From assembly GCA_022393335.1 (NCBI GenBank), contig JAJEKB010021337.1, forward strand, positions 1,421,938-1,485,937: a stretch of DNA of 64,000 nucleotides, written 5' to 3'. This document shows positions 46,778-57,855 of the stretch, piece by piece. This stretch comes from Macrotrachela quadricornifera. Lineage: Eukaryota > Rotifera > Eurotatoria > Philodinida > Philodinidae. Numbering within the stretch: the first letter of the stretch is position 1; every line of letters starts with the position of its first letter. The notes under the pieces are model-generated. The model was not told the DNA's origin. It was given only the letters and a program-made list of their open reading frames with translations, and made no database searches. A program made the position numbers and the translations under genes.

Positions 46778-49700
46778 ATGCAATGGTTCGCGTTTTTCTT
46801 TTTCTATGCGCTTCTACTTACTGTTGTTCGATTAAACCCAATCAATGAAGAAATTCAATCGGAGGCTTTTAAAAGCAGGCTTTGGTAATTTTTCTTTTTA
46901 TCATTTCTGTTTTTCGATAATGAAAGTAGTCTTGTTTATTGATGTGATTTTTAAAAACTCACCAGATGTTTTTTCAATATAGTAAGATAAATTCTAATGT
47001 AGGTAAGTATAAAGCATATAATAGATCGTCAATTTAAGGGGACATTAAATATTAAATCGTTACAAATGCACCCTGAGAATAATTTCTGATTTAAAATTGA
47101 TGCAAATTAAAAGTTTTTCGTTGTCTATAAGAGTAAATGCTCAGCGAACCAATGCAACATCATAATATATGCCTTTCTATATAATGGAAGAGTATCTACG
47201 ATTATTTTATTGTTAGTAAAATTATGTTCTATCAAAGGAGGAATATAAATCAAATAGTTATATCTGAAATTTTCTTTGTTGTTCTAAAAGAGTTTATCTT
47301 TAAGGCCAACGAATCGCACACTTATGTGGAGGTTGGACACCGATTATTCCTTATACGATTCAATGAAACTTCATCAAGACATTCAGCAAGCATTCAATGA
47401 TTGGGCCCATTATTCTGCATTAACTTTTCGGGAAGTGACTGATGGCGAAAAAGCTGATTTCAATTTGGCTTTTGTATCCGGTGATCATTCAGACGGAGCT
47501 CTATTTGACGGACCTGAGGGCCAAGTATCTCGTAGTTTTCCTCCCGGAAATCGCTATGCTGGACATATTCATTTTGATTCAAGTGAAACATGGGCTCACA
47601 CGTAAGTAAATATTTTGATATTTTTCATCGATCTGTTGCTTGAATACAAAGGTATGACGGCATTGGTTACAACTTGCGTTTAGTCGCTGCACATGAAATT
47701 GGATATAGTCTTGGTCTTCCACATTCAAATGATCGTGATTCAATCATGTCTCCATTCTATCGAGTGATCCTGCCAAATGAAATGTTACCGAAACAAGTTT
47801 GTATAATAATTCTTTTTCTTTTATTCTCTCCTTCAAATCTGTAGCAGAGTCCGATAATAATACGAAAAACTGTAACTTCATAAACTCAGGCTACTCAACC
47901 CGTTTCTTCGGAAACTTTAATAACAAAAAAATACCGTAATTTTCTGACGTCAGAAAAGCTTCTCAAAGGTCTATCTTCATGTATTTTCATTTAACACTTT
48001 AATTCCCGGCTTTTTCGCAAAAATTCGAATTTTTATAAGGAATTTTAAAGTATGGTTTTTATTTAGTTTTTAACACAAGTTACAGATCTCTGTCAAAGAA
48101 ACATTAATAGTTCCCTTTTTAAGGATAGCTTTCAAAACCCTTCTCACTACACACATCGCCGGAGATCGATCTATAGGCTAAATCATTTGGTTCATTTGTA
48201 AACACACTTACACATACGTGAGTTTAGGGAACTCTATCAAAGGTGATAACAAATGTAGCTCCTATATATTCGAAGCACGATGTTACGGTGTCACTGCGAG
48301 ATCTAATAACTAACATGCTTTTCAATAAGTCAAAGAACATGTTAATAGCATCTTTGTTCCATAACTCCGCTCAAAGGTATTTTTACGTCGCTGAGGTTCT
48401 TAGCCAAATGCCAGGATGTATACATACATCGTCGAGACTCAAAGGGTTGATATTTCACAACAGTTAGACCAACCAGTCATCGATAGATTGATAATCGGCA
48501 CGTTAGCAAGAGATGATGAATATTGTGCAAAACTGATATTCTTCGATAATATTTTGATACATAGATCAACTGTAATCTAGTTGAGTTGAAATGAAATCTG
48601 GATACATTTGTAAAACATCGACAAGTGGAAGTGCTTCTAAATTTTGATGGAAAGAATGCGTGAAGTAAAATTGTTAAATACTCGATGAACTTTCTTATGA
48701 AAGAAAGAAATCAAACTACTGTATAATGGAAATAAGATATAGTAGATCGTAGTTTTGGTATGATGCACAAAGAAAGTAAAATCGATCGAACTCCTCATGA
48801 CTGCTTTCAATCGTTTCACAAAGCGCTAATAGACCTTAAAATAATACTCGATTTTCATAGTCAATGAAAAATCTGTACATACTAAAAGTTAATTATTTGC
48901 GACAAACCGAATAAAAAAGCGTTTCGTGGAAATCATAAAAAAAGGAACGTGTATGCTTTTTCATCATTGAATGGTATGTTCCTTTTCCTTGTCAAATGTA
49001 TACCGTCAAGGGAGAAAAGCTGAATTGTTGAATACTGAATTCCTATGCATTCGCTAGAGTCTCATGAGATCCTCTAGATCCTGAATACGAATATTTCCTT
49101 GACTGTAGTTAGGATCTTAATTCCGGAATTGATTGTATGTTTATACGCTTATTTGTTTCTTTGCAGGATCCTACTTTCAATGTATATCAGAGCAAAACAA
49201 ATTCTTTAGGATACCCTAAATCTTCAACCGTTATACACTCTAAAGAAATAGGTGTTTTGCGAAACCAAAAAAGGTTCTTCTCCCAGATATAGCCGAAGAA
49301 TCTTTAAAGGTTCGGTAAAGGAGGTTCAACAGGAAAGAGGTTTTGTAGAAAACCTGATTTGCGAATAAGAGACCAGGGGTTCTGTAATAAATCATTTCGT
49401 ATCATTCAAAGATACGGTTTTATACAAATGATCGTGTTGAATTTGTTGATGTTAACTGAGATGCACTTCCAGAAGATTACTTTGCTCGGCTTCCTTACTG
49501 ATAGTTAGGAACACTTGATGTGCACTGTAAATAAAAAAGGATCTTTACCGAACCAAAAATAGATCGGGGCGCGGGTAAACGATCGAAACCTTTCCTGGTT
49601 TCGTACACAAGGTTCAGTACGGAACCTTTTTTGTCATTCATTAGAAAGGAGTTTGGTACGAAACCAGAAAATGATTGGGCCGTGTACTCGCGCTCCGATC

Positions 49701-52700
49701 TATTTTTGGTTCGGTAAAGAACCTTTTTTTCACAGTGATCTCCATGTTGCATCTGTAAGTTGATCTCACTTTGCTTTTCATACCTAAATGAGATCAACTT
49801 ACGGATGTGACGGGGAAATTAAACTGTTTAAATAGATCTAGAGATTCCTTCAACAGTTAAAAATAACATTTAATTGTGAAGTAATTTTTTGAATTAGTCT
49901 CCAACAAAGAGCAAATGAATTATTTATATATAATGGAATAAACTTACTCATATAGCTCATATGGATGTTGACCTAAAACGAGAAAACAAATATAATGATT
50001 TTGATACAAAGATCGATTTGAAATAAAACACAAGTTATTCTGGATTAGATGATAAATATACCCAGAAATTCCATGTAGAGGCCAATCTATCAGAGAAAAG
50101 AAAGTCAGTTATTGAAATTATATAAAATTAATTAATTAATTAATTAAGATACTAGGTAATCAATAATGTTCTTACTTGATGATGCGCAGAATGTCTTCCA
50201 CAATATGACAAGATATTTACACAAGCACTTAATCTTAAAACATCTACTATATAACGATAATTTTTCATGGACTCACTCGTATATATATATATATATATAT
50301 AGCTTGCACTGCCGAAACAAAACGGTAAATGATTAGTGGACAAAAAGGTTCCGCAACTTTTCAACAGATTCTGAAGGGTACCAAAGGTAACTTTTTGAGG
50401 GCCATCTCAACGTGCTATTAGTAACATTTTAACGGCTATCTTGGACTACTAATAGTAATTTTTTGACGGCTATCTCAGGAGTAATACATGCAATTTCTTG
50501 AGATCTATCAGACAGTACGTCTCGTAACTACTTAAGACTGTTTCGTTGCGGAATCGATGATTTTTGTAATCTATGTTTGAGTTCTATCTCAACCTCACTA
50601 TGATTCATCAAAACATACTTCATACACGGTTTCTTTGAGTTAGTAGACTCTAAAAAAACTGATGTTTTGCCGAATTTCGAAGATTTGGTACTGTTTTATA
50701 AGATGATTTTAAGTTGTGTGGCATGAAAATTGTTTCGTAATTCTGATACAGAACCTTCCTAAGTACTAAAAATTGAAGAGAGTTTTGAAGTTTTACTACG
50801 AAACTGTTTAGAAGTTCCATGCACCGTGTAATGAAATTTTGGTAATTTTGTATCTTTTGCACAAAATTGTTGACAGTTTCGTAAAACAATGAAAAGCACC
50901 ATATATCTTACACGAATCAATCGAAAGCTTTGTAAAATATTATAATATTCAACATAAATTAAGGGAAATTGTTCATACTTTCGTAAATGATATAATGGTT
51001 CGGTACGTCTTTTACGAAGTCACGAGCTACTCCGTAAGTTTTGCAAAGGTTCCGCCCATATTTTACAAAACTTTTAATAGTTTCAAAAGCCATTTAATAG
51101 TCTGGTATATTTTATACGAAGTCATTAACAGCTGTGCCAATTATCTGAAGGTTCAGTATACATGTTACGAAACCGGCAGCAGTTTCGTAGGGCATCTAAA
51201 GGTTGCGTATAAATTCTAGAAAATCATTCATAATTTTGTAAGTGTTCTACTAGTTCCGCACATATTGTACGAAACTAGCCATGGTTTCATAAATGATAAA
51301 CCAAACTATTACATCATTGACGAAGCTATGGACAGTTTCGTACGACGTATCCAGAACTATTAGGGCACTTACGAAACTATGACTGCTTTCGTAGAATAAA
51401 TGCGAAACGTTTAAATACTATCCGAAACCGTCAATAGCTGTACACAAAGGATACGAAACTACCGAAAGTTCAGTACATGGTTCATGCGACTTCTAGAGGG
51501 TTTCGCAAACAAAATTCGGAACCTTCTATAATTTTCAGTACTTAAAAAGGTTCTTTATAATAATTTGCGAAACGATTTGTATGCCACAGAACTTAAAGTC
51601 GTTTCGTAAAACGGTGCCAAACCAGTAAAGTTCGGCAGACCTCCAATTATTTTTACAGTGAGCTGTTGAGGACCTATAGCATTCTGTTTTAGTCTTCAAC
51701 CCTTTACCCTCGGATGTCCACAGGCGTGGGCATTAGTAGATCGATTGCAGAAACTAAATAATACATAGAATTTCAAAACTTCAAGAACACTTTTAGATGT
51801 AAACTCCATCAGCTATCGATTGCTAAAAATGGCATTTCGTTTCATTACTCCGTCTTCGAAATATTGAGCTCACAAAGTCGATTATTTTAAAAAAATTGAA
51901 TTTTTTTAAACATAATATTCGCTACCCACCGGCAATGAAGATCTTTGGGGCTTGTTGTGTGATATATATACTGACCAAAAGACCTACTAGAGAATTATAT
52001 ATGTTTTGAAAGCTTCGCTCCAGCTTGGCAGTGTACAAAAAGAGGACACTAAATTGACCATGTGATCACTATTGGGCAGACAGAACGTAGTTAAAAGCAA
52101 TGTGTATACGTGTTTTGTAGATCTTATTACATGAAAAGTTGAAATAAAACTTATCATTGATTGAATGTCTTCAAGGGTTATATTATGGATGAAAGAAAGA
52201 CGGATGTTTATTTAAAAACATATGTAAAATATACACATCTTTCTTTAAAATAGATTTTCTGCCTTTAGCATTTCCATTTCAATGTTATTTCAATACAACG
52301 AGATAGATACTGGTTTTGCGTAATCAATGCTGTCATCAAAGGAAAGAATATCAGGGCTTGTCAAGTAGCTTAACCCCTCTTCTTTATTCTATGATCACCA
52401 AAGTGACCGAGCCACCCTATATAAGGAGCAGGGTATCCACTGGATATATCTATACCATTGACATATTGGAGAGACTAATACGCCATTTACATGGTTGTTT
52501 TATCACTGACTTTTCTGAAACCGCTGTCGGGGATAAAGGGTTAACCTGTGACCTGCCATAGACAGGCATTGCATAACACAGGACATGGCTTATATGCAAG
52601 GGCTGTGAAGCTAGCACGATGAAAGCTCAAGCACTACGCTTTCTGTAGTTCCATAGAGTTTTCAGTATTTCTACTATAATAGGAAGATACAGACCCAAGT

Positions 52701-53544
52701 ATCTCTCCTGAAATAGACGAATGAGTAACCAAGAAAAAACCCGAAGATTGGTGTGAGAATCTTATTAGCATTTCACTCCGTAGTTCTATGAGTCCATTGA
52801 TATCTGAAACCCATTTCTTAACTTGAACTGGAGTACTCCCACTTTGGATCATTTAGATACGCATTGCACCCGCCGGATCTTCGACGTATTCCATGTATTC
52901 TCCATACCCCAATTGTGTTCTGTAGATCGTGCGGTTCCTCTGGATTCTCACCGCATCCGGCATAGACTGAATCCACTTTTTCTGCGTGTATTCTTCTATC
53001 GATTGTTGTCTCCATACCAAAGAACGAAAGGTTTTTAGCTTTTACAAGAAGATGAAATTGTGTAAGGGATGCAGAACCCTCACTAAAATATGTTTCAACT
53101 GACCTTACTCTTTTCCCATCCATTTTTACTGTCTTGTTCTTTCGAGATTTTCTTATAATGTGGAAGAGATAGGTGTTTGATAAAAAATCATAAAACATTC
53201 TGGCTTTACTAAAAAGGGGAGTGCTAATGATTCTTTTTACAATTGTTTCCTAGGATCAAGATAGTATTCAAGCATTGTATGGCAAAAAGAAGAATCCAAC
53301 GATAACTGCGCGTTCAAGAAGACATGTTACATCAGTAACGACCAAAAAAAGAAAGCCAACGAAAACACCAAAAACAACAACAAAAGTTCCGAAAACAATA
53401 ACCAGAAAAAGTGAGATGCTAATGACTATCAAAAAAGTAGCTTTTGATGAAGGCATTCATTCTATTTTTAACTTCAAACACCAGGATCTGTTTTCGGATA
53501 GGTCAAGGACTCAACCAACCAATAACTTATACCTGAAACCATAG
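46778..53544 (+). CDS. Matrix metalloproteinase-like protein, four exons, 279 aa, altered zinc site
   Basis: Exons are 46778-46884, 47305-47601, 47652-47796 and 53254-53544. Phases close at all three junctions. Exon 1 gives a signal peptide ([20 protein letters not shown]) and almost no propeptide: no cysteine switch is present. Exon 2 carries the catalytic fold ([46 protein letters not shown]). Exon 3 has [14 protein letters not shown] and the Met-turn SIMSPFY. The family motif is HExGHxLGLxHS; here residue 153 is Tyr (TAT at 47704) instead of the second zinc-binding His. The structural-zinc region also departs from consensus (QVSRSF where LAHAF is usual). Exon 4 opens [10 protein letters not shown], the canonical MMP end of the catalytic domain, then a Thr/Lys linker and the beginning of a hemopexin-like blade ([17 protein letters not shown]) before TAG. 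An alternative short last exon at 47845-47883 is less convincing. Likely a pseudo-protease. Confidence 0.8.
49523..49737. mobile_element. Inverted-repeat MITE
   Basis: The termini are CACTGTAAATAAAAAAGG and the complement of CACTGTGAAAAAAAGG. The arms continue through TTTACCGAACCAAAAATAGA against its inverse at 49701, about 85 bases each. No coding sequence. Confidence 0.8.
50285..50300. repeat. (TA)n microsatellite
   Basis: Uninterrupted TA dinucleotides within the intron. Confidence 0.85.
50385..50520 (+). repeat. Tandem repeat of about 45-55 bases
   Basis: Three imperfect units share a TAGTAACTTTTTGA-like start and ACGGCTATCTC/GGGCCATCTC. Confidence 0.6.
50640..51660. repeat. Element with many TACGAAAC/GTTTCGTA half-sites
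   Basis: About 1 kb contains more than ten degenerate copies of TACGAAAC or its inverse GTTTCGTA at 30-90 base spacing. The outer regions pair (TTTATAAGATGATTTTAAGT near 50695 with ACTTAAAGTCGTTTCGTAAA near 51590). The right end TTTTTACAGTG resembles the CACTGT end of the MITE at 49523. No coding sequence is seen. Confidence 0.6.
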
Positions 53545-53567
53545 AAAAGAAAAGAGACTTGTAGGTA

Positions 53568-54679
53568 CAGTCGAGTCCACTTATAAGAGCTCCGGACAAA
53601 GGAGTGGTTTGCTTATAAGAGCTTCGTTTTGGCGCTTTTTTGCGATTTTAGTCCGCGTAAACGAGCCTGTTTATCTATATGATTATAAATATGCACTTAT
53701 GTTCTTCTTCTTTTCTTTTCTTGGTAGTCATCCGCCAAGAACTTTTCCTTCTTCCTTTGTCCTATATATTGTTCCTCACGTTTCGTTAAACCTTTATTTT
53801 TCAAAGAATGACATCTATCAGCGGTAAACGTTGCACACTATCGATTGAGCAAAAATTGGAAATCTTGGAAGCACTGAAATCGAAAAAGCTACACGATGTG
53901 GCTAAAGATTTCAACATCGGCGATTCTACGGTGAAGAAGATAAAGCAAAACGAAGAAGAATTTCGAAAAATAGCGTTGAGCAATGGCAACTTAAATCGAA
54001 AACGAAAGCGCGACAGCCGTAATGAAGAAATCGGCGAAACACTTATTGCTTGGCTCCATCAAATGAAAGCTCAAAATGCTACGATCAATGGATCGTTAAA
54101 GTTGGAAAAAGCCAAACAACTTGTGAATACGCTCGAGCATCAAGATTTTGAGTCATCGCATGGTTGGTTAGAACGATTCAATTCGCGTAACAACATCAAA
54201 TTTATCAAGGTTCAAGGTGAACGAGCCGCCGGTGATCAAGCTGGCGCGGAAAATTGGATTAATAAAATATTACCCGCAGTGATCGAAAGCTATGATCTGA
54301 ACGATATTTTCAATGCGAATGAAACCGGATTGTTATATAAAGCTGCATCATCAGGCACTCTGGCCGTCGTCGACAGTCATCCTACTGGTGGCAAAACACC
54401 GAAAGGTCGAGTGGCCGCCCTTTTTTTGTGCAATTCTACGGAAACCAAAAAGAAGGCATGCGCAATTGAAAAATTCAAATACCCTGTTGTTTCATCGTAC
54501 TGAAAGTAAAATCAGGGATTTCTTTTATTAAATTTAGATATGTCTATGTACTACTTAATAAATGTTGACAAGAATCAATTTTTGCACTGCTTTAAATATA
54601 GTTTGGATTAAAAAAGCGATCTGGATATAAGACCCTCTTTTAGAGATCCCGGCTGTGCTCTTATAAGCGAACTCGACTC
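53568..54679 (+). mobile_element. pogo/Tigger-type element, internally deleted, 1.1 kb
   Basis: The ends CAGTCGAGTCCACTTATAAGAGC and the inverse complement of GCTCTTATAAGCGAACTCGACT form an imperfect terminal repeat of about 22 bases, flanked by TA at 53566-53567 and 54680-54681. TA duplication, size and the encoded CENP-B-type DNA-binding domain identify a pogo element. The transposase frame is cut short and most of the DDE domain is missing. Confidence 0.88.
53808..54503 (+). pseudogene. Truncated pogo/Tigger transposase, 231 codons
   Basis: ATG-initiated. Residues 1-60 form a psq-type helix-turn-helix (LSIEQKLEILEALKSKKLHD, then VAKDFNIGDSTVKKIKQ). Residues about 70-140 form the second CENP-B/Tc5-type helix-turn-helix (LIAWLHQMKAQNATINGSL, FESSHGWLERFNSRNNI). 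The catalytic domain begins at DIFNANETGLLYKA, where the family has NADETG, so the first catalytic Asp is Asn here. The frame stops about 50 residues later, within the DDE domain, which normally needs some 150 more. The DNA-binding half is intact and could still bind element ends; catalysis is not expected. TTAAATATAGTTTGGATTA follows before the right end. Confidence 0.85.
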
Positions 54680-54681
54680 TA

Positions 54682-55805
54682 AGAGATAATAACAGACTTC
54701 GTACAGAGGACAAAAGATGAAAGGATGTGTACGAATGATGGGCATCAACCTTTAGCGCGAAGAATAAGGAGGTAGTGTAACGAAGCCAATAGATAATGAC
54801 GAAAGCGAATGTCCCTTTTCACTCTATAGAGATAAGTAGTCTTACTATCAACATATTATAGTTACCGCTAACTATTCAGTTCTGTCTTCCCATTATACAG
54901 TTCGGTCTGGCTTTTCCAGCGAATTGAAAAATTGCGTCTTATGTTTCATGTTCGAAACATTTTAGCGTACAAAGTGATATACAGTATTCTGGAACTCACT
55001 ATAAAAAAGTTGTTAGTGTGATTACTTCAAGATTCAAATGTGAAACCCAAACAATTCGAGCCAGTTAAACAAAAGGTTCGAAAATTAAGAAAGTCGTCTA
55101 TTTGCGGATAAGCTAAGACCAACTTTATTTCTAGTAGGAGCTGCTTTTGTGTCCGTTCAGTTTAGTTTCTATCCACCAGATCACAGCGTCTAAGCGGATC
55201 ACTGAGGAAGATGCCTTATGTCCCTACAAATTTTGTTCTATTCAAATCTTTTTCACACAAACATATTCTGAAGAGAAATGCAGAACGCGCGAAAATCATC
55301 AATCAGAAGAGAATAAGAAAGAAAAGCTGAGCAAGATGAAAACAATATTAGTCATTAAATACCGATGCATGAATCGTGAATATCTCGCACTAAAATCCAG
55401 TTTTCCAGATCTCTTTCACAATGTGTGACGAAAAATGGCTGGTTGCTATGATGTCTATTATGACCTGTGAGATGATCCAACTTTCTCGCTCTATATACTT
55501 CCACACTCATTTCAGTTGCTGTTTCACAAAAGTCCATGTCAGTTTCAAACTGACTCGTCAATCTCTCTTACAATCAGACTCCCGTAGCTAAACGATGTTA
55601 CTTCAATGTAGTTTCCACTTGATTAGCATAATAACCGAAACGATCGCAAAAAAACAACTTCAGAAGCACATTTTATTCCCTTAGAAGAGCCGCTAATATT
55701 CTTCAACTGCTCGTTTAAATCCCTTCTAATAGTTTTATTCTTCTTTCCACTTATTAGTGGAATATTTTTCTCACAAGCCCAAGTCTTCCCGAATTCTCCT
55801 TCGCC
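54682..55805. other. DNA between the pogo element and the MORN gene
   Basis: The initial exon or exons of the MORN gene should lie here but no ATG exon could be fixed. Frames at 55147-55428 (plus) and 55561-55355 (minus) lack motifs. Confidence 0.3.
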
Positions 55806-55834
55806 TTAACAATATCTATCACTTTCATAGGAGA

Positions 55835-57855
55835 TAAAATCGCTTGCACTTGGCCAGAAGGCGAAAAGTACACGGGACCACTCAAAGACTGCAAGAGGCA
55901 CGGAAATGCCACCTACTACTATGCTAACGGCGACAAATATGAGGGTCAATTCAAAGACGATAAGATGCATGGGAAAGGCGTCCTTTACGCTGCTAACGGC
56001 AGCAAATACATCGGTGAATGGGTTGATGACAAAATAACAGGTGAAGGTGTTTACACGTCGAATAATGGTAACAAATACGAGGGTCAATTCAAAGATAGTA
56101 AGAAGCATGGCGAAGGCACCTACTACTTTGTTAGTGGCAGCAAATATGTCGGTGAATGGGTTGACGACAAAATAACAGGTGAAGGTGTTTACACGTGGAA
56201 TAATGGTAACAAATACGAGGGTCAATTCAAAGACGATAAGATGCATGGGAAAGGCGCCCTTCACGCTGCTAACGGCAACAAATACATCGGTGATTGGATT
56301 AATGGCAGTGCTACAGGTCAAGGTGTTTACACGTGGAATAATGGGAACAAATACGAGGGCCAGTTCAAAGATGGTAAGAAGCATGGCAAAGGCACCTACA
56401 ACTTTGCTACTGGCAACAAATACATCGGTGATTGGATTAATGACAGTGCTACAGGTCAAGGTGTTTACACGTGGAATAATGGTAACAAATACGAGATGGC
56501 TTATTCAGAAATCTCCTATAATCACTATCATACTTTTATTGTTTCACAAAGATTTTGCTGATGTAGTAAGCAAATAGGTGTTGGGTCAATTCAAAGATAG
56601 TAAGAAGCATGGCAAAGGCACCTACCACTTTGCTAGTGGCAACAAATACGTCGGTGATTGGGTTAATGGCAGTGCTACAGGTCAAGGTGTTTACACGTGG
56701 AATAATGGTAACAAATACGAGGGNNNNNNNNNNACAGGTCAAGGTGTTTACACGTGGAATAATGGTAACAAATACGAGGGCCAGTTCAAAGATGGTGAGA
56801 AACATGGCAATGGGACCGTTGATCTTTCGAATAGTACTAAATATGTAGTTCGATATGCCATGGATAAGCTGATGGAAATCAGAGCATTAGATGAGAAATA
56901 TGGGGAGATTTATGATATACCTGCAGAAGGAGGCTCGGGTGGGTCCGCATTCAGATATCAAAATTACGGAAAGAGGGTTGAAAAATTCACAGTATGGTAT
57001 GCGAATAGGCGATTGATTGGTATTGAAGTGGCATTTGAAGACGGTCGGATCACTGTTGCTGGACGCAAGGAAGGCCGCGCTCAACAAATGATCTTTCAAG
57101 ATCAGGACCTCATTACCAATACCTCCATTTCTGGAGATTGCGGATTGGGACGGGCCGACCGTGTTTGCTGCTTATTGTTGGCTACGAAGTTCGGTAAAAA
57201 ATATGAAGTAGGATGTGCTTTTGGTCATCGAAATGTTCTGCGTGTCGACCCGACAGCAGGTACGCTGATAGGTGTTTATGGTAGGGCAGGAGCCGATATC
57301 GACTCATTGGGGATCATTCTAGCTTTACCCCGAGACAAAGAGCATGTGTTCTCTAACGTACGTTATGATCTTTCAGCTTTCAAGATCGTGGGTGAACGGA
57401 TGGTGAGCGTTAAAAAAGGAGAGATCCGAAATAATTCATCAAAAAGCATCATTACGGAAACTGTCTCCGTCTCGCATACCCATAGCGAAACCAAGAGCTG
57501 GTCGCACTCATTCGGCGCCACAGTTGGCGTTAAAACAACTTTCAAGGCGGGCATACCATTTATTGGCGAAGCTAATGTGGAGGTTTCAGGTCAGTTGAGT
57601 TATACATATGAGACGGGTAATACTGTGACTAACGAAAAAACGAATACGTGGTCTAAGGCGTTCCAAGTACTACCGGGAGACCATATTTGCTGGGAAGCTT
57701 ATATTACAGAATCCACAATTGATGTACCCTACTCAGCTGATTTGCTTATTATTCGCTCTGATGGCTCAAGAAAGGTGGTGAATAGTGTCACTGGCATCTA
57801 TCGTGGTGTTAACGTCGGCAAATCCTCCATCAAAGCTGAAGATGTGCCACAATAA
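55835..57855 (+). CDS. MORN-repeat / jacalin-like lectin / aerolysin-type pore-forming fusion protein
   Basis: The frame enters at a TTTCATAG acceptor near 55834 without an ATG, so a 5' exon is missing. From 55850 to 56890 it encodes at least 13 MORN repeats of 23 residues (pattern GNKYEGQFKDxKxHGKGTY). A jacalin-like domain follows (56926-57335: GGSGGSAF at its start, FTVWYANRRLIGIEV, AGADIDSLGIILALP at its end), then a region of aerolysin/ETX-MTX2/natterin type (57345-57855), Ser/Thr-rich with alternating strands (VSVSHTHSETKSWSHSFG, LSYTYETGNTVTNEK). MORN repeats usually bind phospholipids or scaffold proteins. Jacalin domains bind sugars. Aerolysin-type modules form beta-barrel pores; jacalin-aerolysin pairs are known in animals. 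No signal peptide is seen, but the start is missing. An 88-base stretch (56494-56581) without GT-AG ends and an N gap (56724-56733) interrupt the repeats. The lectin-pore part is intronless and open to TAA. A defence, feeding or venom-like role is inference. Confidence 0.8.
56494..56581 (+). other. Unexplained interruption in the MORN repeats
   Basis: Between a codon for Glu (..KYE) and GGTCAATTC (GQF..), which adjoin in every other repeat, lie 88 bases with in-frame stops. They begin ATGGCTTATTC and end AAATAGGTGTTG, so normal GT-AG splicing does not remove them exactly; use of the internal AAATAG acceptor would need a donor not present. It may be an insertion, an assembly join error near the N gap, or a boundary between two genes. 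Confidence 0.6.
56724..56733. other. Assembly gap (10 N)
   Basis: Ten N characters lie inside the MORN-repeat array, where near-identical 69-base units make assembly uncertain. Repeat number is therefore not reliable. Confidence 0.98.

Larger units (their letters stand above)
47797..53253. other. Third intron of the metalloproteinase gene, repeat-rich
   Basis: The intron begins GTTTGT, the same donor form used in the esterase gene, and ends TTTCCTAG. It holds a small inverted-repeat MITE (49523-49737), a TA microsatellite near 50280, tandem repeats (50385-50520) and a long degenerate-repeat element (50640-51660). A minus-strand frame of 126 codons (53198-52818) and a plus-strand frame of 81 codons (52316-52561) have no recognised motifs. 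Confidence 0.6.

Noticed and set aside
47845..47883. Short last exon for the metalloproteinase gene
   Set aside because: Phase fits, but the exon at 53254 restores the conserved end of the catalytic domain exactly, so the short version is at most an alternative.
52634..53198. Two minus-strand frames inside the metalloproteinase intron
   Set aside because: No motif, no signal or membrane segment and no convincing splice structure; kept only as a remark in the intron entry.
55806..56459. Long minus-strand frame with repeated hydrophobic segments
   Set aside because: It is the antisense of the 69-base MORN units; repeat length divisible by three keeps several frames open. No independent coding signal.
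56179..56577. Second plus-strand frame with repeats (KVFTRGIM)
   Set aside because: Alternate frame of the MORN repeats, not a separate protein.
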